From Bacteroidota bacterium (GTDB taxonomy: Bacteria > Bacteroidota > Bacteroidia > Chitinophagales > Chitinophagaceae): a stretch of DNA of 47,364 bases. The notes beneath the pieces are model-generated. The model had not been told where the DNA came from, did not search any database, and saw only the letters and a program-made list of their open reading frames with translations. How positions within the stretch are numbered: the first letter of the stretch is position 1; each line of letters starts with the position of its first letter. The position numbers were made by a program, and so were the translations under genes. The stretch spans positions 1-47,364 of the forward strand of contig CANGFA010000018.1 in the NCBI GenBank assembly GCA_947453145.1. Direction: 5' to 3'. Positions 7,902 through 15,305 of the stretch are shown here, in pieces.

Positions 7902-9875
7902 TTACTGTTTACTTTCTAAGTTGGCTAAATCGTTAAAGGCCATTTCGTATTCCTTATTCATAGAACGAATTAATGCATTCTTATCATGATAGCTTTTCTC
8001 AATGGTTTGAAATTTGGTAGGATCAGAATAAATACTTGGGTCGGCCATCTGTAATTCAATTTCTGTTTTTTCTTTGTTTAATGTTTCAATATTATGTTCT
8101 AACTGAGACAATGCTTTTTGTAATTTTTGAATTTGCTTTTGCAATTCTTTATCTATGGGGCCGTTTGGATTTGTCTTCACTTCTGTATTCGTAACAGGTT
8201 CCGATTTTTTCTCAGCAGCAGGAGCTTTATTTGGAGTAGTTTTAGTTGGTTCTGGGTTGGTCGCTTTTTGCTTAGCCATTCTCTCTTTCCACTCAATCCA
8301 TTCGGCATAGTTACCTTTAAATTCTACTATTTTTTCGTCTACAATTTCCCAAATCTTGTTGGCTGTTTTAGAAATAAAATAACGGTCGTGACTTACTAAA
8401 ATAATACTACCATCATATTTGGTTAATGCGTCGGCTAATAGTTCAACTGTGACCATATCCAAGTGGTTGGTTGGCTCATCCAGCATTAGGAAATTGGCTT
8501 TACTAATTATGGTTTTAGTTAATGCAACCCTTGCTTTTTCCCCTCCACTTAATACTTTTATTCTTTTGTCTACTTCATCACCACCAAATAAGAAACAACC
8601 TAATAAGGCACGTAATTCTAAATCAGTTTTTTTGGTGCCGCACTCTTGTACTTCTTGTAAAATGGTATTGTTTAAATTCAAGGATTCTAGCTGGTGCTGC
8701 GCGTAAAAACTTTCGTCTACATTATGTCCCCAAACTCTTTCCCCTTCATATTCTTCCATACCGGCTACAATTCTCAAAAGGGTGGACTTTCCTTTACCGT
8801 TGGCTCCAATTAAGGCAATTTTGTCGCCACGTTCAATTTCGGCAAAAGCATTTTCTAATATCACTTGTTTAGGGTAGGATTTACTTACGCCTTTTAAGTC
8901 TACTAATACTTTCCCTGGTGATTTATCTACCGCAAAATTAATTCTAATGTTGGGCCTTTCAATTTGTACATCCTCAATTACATCCAACTTATCCAAACGC
9001 TTTTGAATACTTTGTGCTGCAGCTGCTTTAGAAGCCTTTGCTTTAAAACGCTCAATAAACTTTTCCTGTTGACGGATATAATCCTGTTGATTTTCAAAAG
9101 CACGTTGTTGAATCTCTACTCTTTGTACTTTTTCTACTTCATAATATTCGTAATCACCAGTATAAAAATTTAATTGTTGTTGGTAAACTTCAACAATTTT
9201 ATTAACCATTTTATTTAGGAAGAATTTATCGTGACTTACAATTACTACACTTCCTTTATAATGTAATAAGTATTTCTCCAACCATTCGATACTTGGTAAG
9301 TCCAAGTGGTTGGTAGGCTCATCCAATAATAATACATCAGGTGCTTGTAAGATCATTTTGGCAAGTAATACGCGCATTCTCCATCCTCCACTAAATTCTT
9401 TGTATGGCCTTGCTAAGTCCGCAGTGGTAAAACCTAATCCATGTAAAACTTCTTCCGCTTTATGTTGAATATTATAGCCATCTAATACATCTATTTCATG
9501 TAAGGCGTCTGTATACTTAATTAGAATGTCGTTGTCCTCTGGGTTCGCTTCCAGTTCTATACCCAATTGCTCTATTTCTTTTTCCAAAGCGCGAACTCGT
9601 TCAAAAGCACCCAGCGCCACTTCAGTGATGGTTTCACTGGTATCAAAACTTAATAAATCCTGGTGTAAATAACCAATAGTGGTATCACGACCTTTTTCAA
9701 CAGTGCCCTTGCTTGGCGTATATTGACCTACTAATAATTTTAATAAGGTAGATTTCCCGGTACCATTATACCCAATTAAACCAATACGTTCACCCGGTTG
9801 GATATGCCAGGTGGCATCCGTTACAATAGCTCTTGCACCAAATTCAAATGTTACATTTTGTAAACCTATCAGCAT
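7902..9875 (-). CDS. ABC-F family ATP-binding protein
   Basis: 657 residues with two complete ABC domains and no membrane segments, the ABC-F layout of ribosome-associated translation factors. Domain 1 has GYNGTGKST, FSGGWRMR and LLLDEPTNHLD. Domain 2 has GANGKGKST, LSGGEKAR and LMLDEPTNHLD. The inter-domain linker at about 235-315 is rich in Gln, Glu, Lys and Arg, as expected for the arm that reaches the ribosomal E site. A low-complexity Pro/Thr/Lys segment and a C-terminal coiled coil (about 575-657) give a Uup-like tail. The exact subfamily is not decided. Upstream, TAACTTTG (9902-9895 on minus) is a candidate -7 box about 20 nt before the ATG. Confidence 0.93.
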   Translation of the reverse strand: MLIGLQNVTFEFGARAIVTDATWHIQPGERIGLIGYNGTGKSTLLKLLVGQYTPSKGTVEKGRDTTIGYLHQDLLSFDTSETITEVALGAFERVRALEKEIEQLGIELEANPEDNDILIKYTDALHEIDVLDGYNIQHKAEEVLHGLGFTTADLARPYKEFSGGWRMRVLLAKMILQAPDVLLLDEPTNHLDLPSIEWLEKYLLHYKGSVVIVSHDKFFLNKMVNKIVEVYQQQLNFYTGDYEYYEVEKVQRVEIQQRAFENQQDYIRQQEKFIERFKAKASKAAAAQSIQKRLDKLDVIEDVQIERPNIRINFAVDKSPGKVLVDLKGVSKSYPKQVILENAFAEIERGDKIALIGANGKGKSTLLRIVAGMEEYEGERVWGHNVDESFYAQHQLESLNLNNTILQEVQECGTKKTDLELRALLGCFLFGGDEVDKRIKVLSGGEKARVALTKTIISKANFLMLDEPTNHLDMVTVELLADALTKYDGSIILVSHDRYFISKTANKIWEIVDEKIVEFKGNYAEWIEWKERMAKQKATNPEPTKTTPNKAPAAEKKSEPVTNTEVKTNPNGPIDKELQKQIQKLQKALSQLEHNIETLNKEKTEIELQMADPSIYSDPTKFQTIEKSYHDKNALIRSMNKEYEMAFNDLANLESKQ

Positions 9876-9905
9876 ATTTTTTCAATTCAGAGCGCAAAGT
9901 TAGCC

Positions 9906-9934
9906 TTTGAATGGGCTAATAATGCATAAATTTG
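9906..9934 (+). promoter_or_regulatory. Candidate promoter of the small lipoprotein gene
   Basis: TTTG at 9906-9909 and TAAATTTG at 9927-9934 are separated by 17 nt. The predicted start near 9940 gives a leader of about 11 nt. It overlaps the upstream region of the divergent ABC-F gene, whose -7 box is at 9895-9902 on minus. Confidence 0.55.
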
Positions 9935-9950
9935 ATAAAAATTCTGCTAG

Positions 9951-10526
9951 ATGAAACCATTTTTGATCATTATGCTGTGTTTTTGCGCCTTTGCTTGTAC
10001 AACCAATACAAAAAACACAGCACCAAATTTGTTATGGCATTTTAATGCAAAACAAAACAATGCACAAATGGATCACCAACTACAACCCATCATTACCGGT
10101 TACCAAGAATTATTAAGAGGCTTGGTCAATAAGGACACTTTATACATTAAAGAAACGGGTATGGGACTAATTAAGCTGTCCGATTCTTTAGCAGGTCTAA
10201 CCTTAGCAACAGATACATTATTACAAAATAATTGGGCAAATGGACTGGTTAATATTAGTGCAGAATTACAAGGTATGCTTATTAGTAATAGCGAACAAGA
10301 CTTAAAAGAGTTAACCATGTCCATGAATATGACAGCAGTGCAAATTTTAAAACTATTAAGTGATATTGGTTATAAAGAACACAATGTATATATATTCAAC
10401 GCAACAAGTGAATTTATAGAAGACGGGGTTTACTGGATTAGTTTACAGAAAAATACAAAAAATCCATTTTCTCAAAATAATAAAGACGAAATACAAGCGC
10501 AGGGAATTTTACAGGAAATGAAATAA
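9951..10526 (+). CDS. Small lipoprotein, DUF3347-like
   Basis: 191 residues. A lipoprotein signal peptide ends at CAFAC, making Cys16 the lipidated residue. Residues of about 40-175 are predicted helical. The stretch ending in VYWISLQKNTKNPF resembles the end of DUF3347 domains (aromatic-Trp-x-Ser followed by a charged NPF/NPY motif), which occur in periplasmic metal-handling proteins. The Cys-Pro-Met metal-type residues usually seen before that motif are not present, so metal binding is doubtful. It stands alone, convergent with the next gene (6 nt between stops). The family call is tentative. Confidence 0.7.
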   Translation: MKPFLIIMLCFCAFACTTNTKNTAPNLLWHFNAKQNNAQMDHQLQPIITGYQELLRGLVNKDTLYIKETGMGLIKLSDSLAGLTLATDTLLQNNWANGLVNISAELQGMLISNSEQDLKELTMSMNMTAVQILKLLSDIGYKEHNVYIFNATSEFIEDGVYWISLQKNTKNPFSQNNKDEIQAQGILQEMK

Positions 10527-10532
10527 TTTTCA

Positions 10533-11600
10533 TCAATCACTAGCCTTAAACTTTGCATCAAATTTTATTATAATTTTAGCATTGTTTTTATTATTCGTGT
10601 TAATAATAAATTCTTCTTTTATATTGTTGTCTTTGAAAATTAATATGGAACTATTTCTGGTAATGTTTCCTGTTTTGTGTGCAACCAATACCAGTTCATG
10701 TTGCGTTATCTTTTCATTTAATGGCAATTCAAAATGAAATTCCTTATAGCTTAATTTAAGTCGGTCAAAAATGATCACATTATTGTCATAAACAGTAACA
10801 CTATCGCTCTCAAAACTACCATTGTTGTATAAATCAATACTTACTTTTTTTGCATTGGTAGTAATGGTTTTAATTAATTTGTTATCTCTGCTAATTATTA
10901 CCCATGGCACTGGTATTTTATTTGTGGTTGGACCCCTTACTATATTGTCGGCACCCTTTTTGACAAGGGACTCTTTTAAACTAGAACTTGTTATTGTTTC
11001 TGATGGATTACTGCTAGTAGATGCAATTGAACTAGGGGTAGGAGTTGTTTTTACTGTGTCAACAGTTACCTGTTTAATAGCAATTTGTTTTAAAGTATCC
11101 TTCTTGATGACAGCTATCTTTTTCTCTTCCTTTTTTACCTCTTTATTATTTTTCTTAACATATACGAAGTTGTTTTCTTTTGTTAACATTACAATACCTG
11201 ATCCGCAATCACCGGATCCTGAGAAATTATTGGAAATATAGGTTCCTTGTAATAATTCTTTTCCTTTATTATTGTTATAGGTTAAATAGCTACTCATTAA
11301 ACAAGCCTGTGTATTTGGGGCCAATGCAATTTGGTCGAATTTGGTTTCAAGGATACTAACAATTTTAGATTGCTTTGTAAACATCCCTTTAGCGGATGCT
11401 TTAGCCGAGTAACTGCTAGTAAATTTAGTATAAGTGTTTGCTATTAAGTTCGTGTTGCCATCGTCCTGAATAATTACTTCATAGGGGTAGGAAATTCCCA
11501 TATTGGTTGTAAAAAAGCCAACCCATTTTCCACTCAAATTTTGAGCTTGACCGGAACTGAAGTATCCCAACATGAGTATAAATAGCAATATTCGATACAT
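10533..11600 (-). CDS. Secreted protein of unknown function
   Basis: 355 residues with a signal peptide (MYRILLFILMLGYFSSGQAQ). The N-terminal part (about 20-145) reads like a beta-rich module, beginning LSGKWVGFF and containing GSGDCGSGIVML. A Lys/Thr/Ser-rich linker (about 150-215) follows, and a second beta-type region (about 225-350) with alternating polar and hydrophobic residues. Two cysteines (CLMSS and GDCGS) could form a disulfide. I do not recognise the family. A TAGATTTG -7 box lies only 4 nt before the ATG, suggesting leaderless transcription. It is divergent from thrS. Confidence 0.8.
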   Translation of the reverse strand: MYRILLFILMLGYFSSGQAQNLSGKWVGFFTTNMGISYPYEVIIQDDGNTNLIANTYTKFTSSYSAKASAKGMFTKQSKIVSILETKFDQIALAPNTQACLMSSYLTYNNNKGKELLQGTYISNNFSGSGDCGSGIVMLTKENNFVYVKKNNKEVKKEEKKIAVIKKDTLKQIAIKQVTVDTVKTTPTPSSIASTSSNPSETITSSSLKESLVKKGADNIVRGPTTNKIPVPWVIISRDNKLIKTITTNAKKVSIDLYNNGSFESDSVTVYDNNVIIFDRLKLSYKEFHFELPLNEKITQHELVLVAHKTGNITRNSSILIFKDNNIKEEFIINTNNKNNAKIIIKFDAKFKASD

Positions 11601-11604
11601 AAGG

Positions 11605-11612
11605 CAAATCTA
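11605..11612 (-). promoter_or_regulatory. -7 box directly before the 355-residue secreted protein
   Basis: TAGATTTG on minus ends 4 nt before the ATG at 11600, which would place transcription initiation at or next to the start codon. No -33 TTG lies at the usual distance (CAAA on plus at 11628-11631 gives a 15-nt spacer), so the assignment is modest. Confidence 0.4.
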
Positions 11613-11692
11613 TGTATAAAATGTACTCAAAATCTAAGAATTCATCAACCACTATTTTTTGTTATCTTTACGCCCATATTTAGATAAAAAAC

Positions 11693-13633
11693 ATGGTTCA
11701 AATTCAATTTCCAGACGGCGCAGTTAGACCCTATGAAAAAGGGATCACTGCTTTAGGTATTGCTAAATCTATCAGTGAGGGTTTGGCTAAAAAAGTATTA
11801 GCAGCTTCGGTAAATGGTGAAGTTTGGGATGCCACGCGACCAATTAATAGTGACGCTTCCTTAAAATTAATAACCTGGGACGATGCTGAAGGTAAAAATA
11901 CCTTCTGGCATTCTTCTGCGCATTTATTGGCAGAAGCAGTAGAATTGCAATTCCCTGGTTCCAAGTTTTGGGTAGGTCCTGCTTTGGAAAAAGGGTTTTA
12001 TTATGATATCGACTTAGGTGGAAAAACTTTGAAGGAAGAAGATGTTATTATTTTAGAAAAAAAGATGAATGAGTTGGCTAAACAAGCCAATGCATATATC
12101 CGTAAGGAAATGTCCAAGGCCGAAGCAGTTGCTTATTTCACTGAAAAAGGAGATGAGTACAAACTAGATTTATTATCAGGATTAGAAGACGGCACGATTA
12201 CTTTTTATACACAAGGGCAATTTACTGACTTGTGTCGTGGACCACATATCCCCAACACAGGAGCGATTAAGGCTATAAAAATTACCAATATTGCAGGTGC
12301 GTTTTGGAAAGGGGATGAGAAGAATAAAATGTTAACAAGGGTGTATGGCGTTACTTTCCCGAATCAAAAGGAATTAGACGAGTACTTGTTAATGTTGGAA
12401 GAAGCAAAGAAAAGAGATCACCGTAAATTAGGAAAAGAATTAGGAATTTATACCATGGATGATGATGTGGGACCGGGACTTCCTTTGTGGATGCCTAATG
12501 GTACTATCATTATTGAAGAATTAGAAAACCTTGCTAAAGAGACCGAAGAAGCAGCTGGATACAAGCGTGTTGTAACACCACATATTGCTAAAGAAAGCAT
12601 GTACATTACCAGTGGTCACTTGCCTTATTATCAGGATAGTATGTTCCCTCCAATGGAATTGGATGGTACCAAATATTACTTGAAAGCAATGAACTGTCCG
12701 CATCACCATAAAATATTTGATGCAGAACCAAAGAGCTACAAGGACATGCCTCTGCGACTTGCAGAGTATGGTACTTGTTATCGTTACGAGCAATCGGGTG
12801 AATTGTTTGGATTAATGCGTGTGCGATGCTTGCATATGAATGATGCGCATATCTATTGTACCAAGGAGCAATTTGCTGCTGAGTTCCGTTCAGTGAATGA
12901 AATGTATTTGAAGTATTTTAAAATTTTTGGAATTGACAAATATGTGATGCGATTAAGTTTACATGATCCAGCTAAGTTGGGCCAGAAATATATAAACGAA
13001 CCTGAACTTTGGTTAGAGACCGAAGCCATGGTGCGTGCCGTTTTAATTGAAACCGGAACGCCTTTTGTAGAAGTACAAGACGAGGGTGCATTTTACGGCC
13101 CTAAAATTGACGTTCAAATTTGGAGTGTGATTGGTCGTGAGTTTACTTTGGCTACTAACCAAGTGGATTTTGCACAAGGGAAACGCTTCAATTTAAATTT
13201 CACTAACAAGGACAACGAACCTGAAACTCCATTAATTATACACCGTGCACCATTGGGTACACACGAACGTTTCATTGGGTTCTTATTGGAACATTATGCT
13301 GGCAAGTTCCCAGTATGGTTGGCTCCATTACAAGTTAAAATTTTACCAATCTCCGATAAATTTATGCCATACGCTCAGGAAGTATTTGCCGAGTTGAAGA
13401 AAGCAGGTGTGCGTGTAGAAATTGACGACCGAAATGAAAAAATTGGTAAAAAAATCCGAGATACTGAAATAATGAAAGTTCCTTATATGTTGGTGATAGG
13501 AGAGAAAGAGGTTGCAGAATCTAAACTTTCTGTTCGTCGACAAGGTAAAGGTGACTTAGGAATGTTGGAAAAAGCGGCCTTCTTAGCCCAAGTGGTGGAA
13601 GAAATTGAGGAAAGAATGGCGCCAGAAGCGTAA
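11693..13633 (+). CDS. thrS: Threonine-tRNA ligase
   Basis: 646 residues, full length for a bacterial ThrRS, which charges tRNA-Thr and hydrolyses mischarged Ser-tRNA. The domains in order are TGS (1-61), the editing domain with HSSAH at 73-77 and CRGPH, the class II catalytic core and the C-terminal anticodon-binding domain (about 545-640). Zinc ligand Cys335 (MNCPHH) and the motif 2 region YRYEQSGELFGLMRVR are in place, and motif 3 reads GTHERFIGFL. It is followed after 41 nt by infC on the same strand, a common thrS-infC arrangement. Confidence 0.98.
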   Translation: MVQIQFPDGAVRPYEKGITALGIAKSISEGLAKKVLAASVNGEVWDATRPINSDASLKLITWDDAEGKNTFWHSSAHLLAEAVELQFPGSKFWVGPALEKGFYYDIDLGGKTLKEEDVIILEKKMNELAKQANAYIRKEMSKAEAVAYFTEKGDEYKLDLLSGLEDGTITFYTQGQFTDLCRGPHIPNTGAIKAIKITNIAGAFWKGDEKNKMLTRVYGVTFPNQKELDEYLLMLEEAKKRDHRKLGKELGIYTMDDDVGPGLPLWMPNGTIIIEELENLAKETEEAAGYKRVVTPHIAKESMYITSGHLPYYQDSMFPPMELDGTKYYLKAMNCPHHHKIFDAEPKSYKDMPLRLAEYGTCYRYEQSGELFGLMRVRCLHMNDAHIYCTKEQFAAEFRSVNEMYLKYFKIFGIDKYVMRLSLHDPAKLGQKYINEPELWLETEAMVRAVLIETGTPFVEVQDEGAFYGPKIDVQIWSVIGREFTLATNQVDFAQGKRFNLNFTNKDNEPETPLIIHRAPLGTHERFIGFLLEHYAGKFPVWLAPLQVKILPISDKFMPYAQEVFAELKKAGVRVEIDDRNEKIGKKIRDTEIMKVPYMLVIGEKEVAESKLSVRRQGKGDLGMLEKAAFLAQVVEEIEERMAPEA

Positions 13634-13674
13634 AATCACTATCTTTATATACTTAAACAACGTTTTAACAATTA

Positions 13675-14256
13675 ATGGCATTACCGAACAGAGGACCCCG
13701 TTTTAACCCAAGGTTTCAAAGACAACAAGAACCAGAGCATCGTATTAATGATCGCATTAGAGTTCCAGAAATTAGATTAGTAGGTGATAATATCACTGTA
13801 GGAGTTTACAACACACAAGAAGCGTTGAAAATCGCTGCTGACCAAGGTTTGGACTTAGTGGAGATTTCTCCAACAGCCAATCCTCCAGTTTGTAAAGTAA
13901 TAGATTACAAGAAGTTTCTTTACGAGAAAAAGCGTAAGGAAAAAGAAATGAAAGCGAACTCTAAACAATCAGAGATTAAAGAGATTCGTTTCACACCTGG
14001 TACCGATGATCATGACTTTGACTTTAAAGCAAAACACGCTGAAAAGTTCTTACAAGACGGAAATAAGGTAAAAGCTTATGTACAGTTTAAAGGTCGTGCA
14101 ATTATGTTCCAAGACCGCGGTCAATTGCTTTTATTGAAGTTTGCCGAAAGATTAGCCGAAGCAGGTACTTTGGAAAGCATGCCTAAATTAGAAGGAAAGA
14201 GAATGTTCGCCATTTTCCAACCAAAAGCAGGTGGCAAAAAGAAGCCAAGTGCTTAA
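13675..14256 (+). CDS. infC: Translation initiation factor IF-3
   Basis: 193 residues. IF-3 binds the 30S subunit and checks initiator tRNA and start codon. The N-terminal domain (about 20-90) contains INDRIRVPEIRLVGDN and GLDLVEISPTANPPVCKVID. The linker KKRKEKEMKANSKQSEIKEI leads to the C-terminal domain ending with KPKAGGKKK-type basic residues. The start here is an ATG; many bacteria use a rare start codon for infC. The terminator at 14308-14340 follows, so rpmI-rplT are not simply the tail of this operon. Confidence 0.97.
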   Translation: MALPNRGPRFNPRFQRQQEPEHRINDRIRVPEIRLVGDNITVGVYNTQEALKIAADQGLDLVEISPTANPPVCKVIDYKKFLYEKKRKEKEMKANSKQSEIKEIRFTPGTDDHDFDFKAKHAEKFLQDGNKVKAYVQFKGRAIMFQDRGQLLLLKFAERLAEAGTLESMPKLEGKRMFAIFQPKAGGKKKPSA

Positions 14257-14307
14257 AATTTATATACTAGATCAGTTAAAACACTGATTTTCAATAGAAT
14301 TTCACTT

Positions 14308-14340
14308 AAAAGCCCTCCATTTGAGGGCTTTTGATTTTTA
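14308..14340 (+). terminator. Rho-independent terminator after infC
   Basis: The arms AAAAGCCCTC (14308-14317) and GAGGGCTTTT (14323-14332) pair perfectly around CATTT, followed by a T-rich tail. It ends the thrS-infC unit 52 nt past the infC stop, just before the rpmI promoter. Confidence 0.85.
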
Positions 14341-14350
14341 AGCCTTTTTC

Positions 14351-14381
14351 TTTGCTATATTCTATTCTTGTACTACCTTTG
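14351..14381 (+). promoter_or_regulatory. Promoter of rpmI-rplT
   Basis: TTTG at 14351-14354 and TACCTTTG at 14374-14381 are separated by 19 nt, an exact match to the Bacteroidota consensus. The predicted start is around 14386-14388, immediately before the foldable leader. Confidence 0.8.
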
Positions 14382-14390
14382 CCATCCATT

Positions 14391-14440
14391 TCCCACAAGG
14401 CTCAACAAGTGTCTTGCCCGTGCAAGACCGCCAGTAGGGA
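14391..14440 (+). promoter_or_regulatory. Candidate ribosomal-protein leader RNA upstream of rpmI
   Basis: A nested fold is visible. TCCC (14391-14394) pairs with GGGA (14437-14440). A symmetric 4x4 internal loop follows, then GGC (14399-14401) with GCC (14430-14432). A 9x1 internal loop leads to a 7-bp hairpin, GTCTTGC (14411-14417) with GCAAGAC (14422-14428), closed by CCGT. It starts within a few nucleotides of the predicted transcript start and ends 21 nt before the rpmI ATG. L20 autogenously represses rpmI-rplT from leader RNA in other phyla, and a similar role here is an inference. Confidence 0.5.
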
Positions 14441-14461
14441 GTAATCGTTAAGATTATAATA

Positions 14462-14662
14462 ATGCCAAAAGTAAAAACTAACTCAAGCGCAAAGAAGCGT
14501 TTTAAAGTTACTGGAACTGGTGAAATCACCTTCCAAAAAGCGTTCAAAAGACACATCCTTACCAAGAAATCTACAAAGCGTAAAAGAGCAATGAGAAAGA
14601 AAGGTTTAGTAGGATCTACTAACAAGGATTTCGTTCTACGTTTATTAAGATTAAAAGGATAA
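14462..14662 (+). CDS. rpmI: 50S ribosomal protein L35
   Basis: 66 residues, the normal size. It starts [20 protein letters not shown] and is very rich in Lys and Arg, as expected for an rRNA-binding protein of the large subunit. It is the first gene of a two-gene unit with rplT, with its own promoter (14351-14381) and a 75-nt leader that can fold. The spacer to rplT can also fold (14659-14726). Confidence 0.97.
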   Translation: MPKVKTNSSAKKRFKVTGTGEITFQKAFKRHILTKKSTKRKRAMRKKGLVGSTNKDFVLRLLRLKG

Positions 14663-14726
14663 GACTACCAGATCAATCCGATTGATTCAATTTCACAAAT
14701 TTAAATTAACCGAGTCGTAGTCTTAT
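14659..14726 (+). promoter_or_regulatory. Foldable rpmI-rplT spacer RNA
   Basis: ATAAGACTAC (14659-14668, overlapping the rpmI stop codon) pairs perfectly with GTAGTCTTAT (14717-14726). Inside it ATCAAT (14672-14677) and ATTGAT (14681-14686) make a second hairpin with a CCG loop. The fold ends 27 nt before the rplT ATG. A translational-coupling or L20-binding role is inferred. Confidence 0.45.
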
Positions 14727-14753
14727 TGACGTAGATTCAAAAAAATATTAATT

Positions 14754-15098
14754 ATGCCACGTTCAAAAAATGCCGTTGCATCTAGAGCAAGAAGAAAAAA
14801 GATATTAGACCAAGCGAAAGGCTTTTATGGTAAGCGTAAAAACGTATATACTGTTGCCAAAAACGTATTAGAGAAAGGTTTGACTTACTCTTATGTTGGT
14901 CGTAAATTAAAGAAGCGTGAATACCGCACTTTGTGGATTGCACGTATTAACGCAGCAGTAAGAGAAGAAGGATTGACTTATAGCCAATTCATTAACTTAC
15001 TTGCTAAGAAAGGTTCTGATTTGAACCGTAAAGTATTGGCCGATTTAGCAATGAACGAGCCAGCTACTTTCAAAGCTTTAGTACAATCTGTTAAGTAA
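14754..15098 (+). CDS. rplT: 50S ribosomal protein L20
   Basis: 114 residues, the family's usual length. It begins [20 protein letters not shown] with [15 protein letters not shown] and contains [20 protein letters not shown], the conserved L20 core. It is needed early in 50S assembly and binds 23S rRNA domain II. In E. coli and Bacillus L20 also represses its own operon. It lies 91 nt after rpmI and is terminated by the strong hairpin at 15169-15200. Confidence 0.98.
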   Translation: MPRSKNAVASRARRKKILDQAKGFYGKRKNVYTVAKNVLEKGLTYSYVGRKLKKREYRTLWIARINAAVREEGLTYSQFINLLAKKGSDLNRKVLADLAMNEPATFKALVQSVK

Positions 15099-15168
15099 TT
15101 TACTCGGCTTTTAAAACTAAAGTTGAATTTTTCTCCACATCAGATGCCTTCGCATCTTCTTGATATTT

Positions 15169-15200
15169 AAAATGCCCCCCATAAACGGGGGCATTTTGTT
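15169..15200 (+). terminator. Rho-independent terminator after rplT
   Basis: AAAATGCCCCC (15169-15179) pairs with GGGGGCATTTT (15187-15197) around a CATAAAC loop. A smaller hairpin, AGATGC/GCATCT, sits just upstream at 15142-15157. The loop and G+C core resemble the hairpin at 28804-28834. Confidence 0.85.
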
Positions 15201-15305
15201 ATTTATACCCCTTGTGTATATTGGGTATTTTTATGTCCCATATATCCGTTCAAAGAACTATTTTTGTGCTCTTAAAAATAACAGCTAACAACCCCAGCTT
15301 AAGCA

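Noticed and set aside
8127..9173. Several plus-strand frames within the ABC-F gene
   Set aside because: Antisense shadows of a well-supported coding region with no recognisable domain.
14362..14625. Minus-strand frame opposite rpmI
   Set aside because: It is antisense to rpmI and covers its promoter and leader; no family features.
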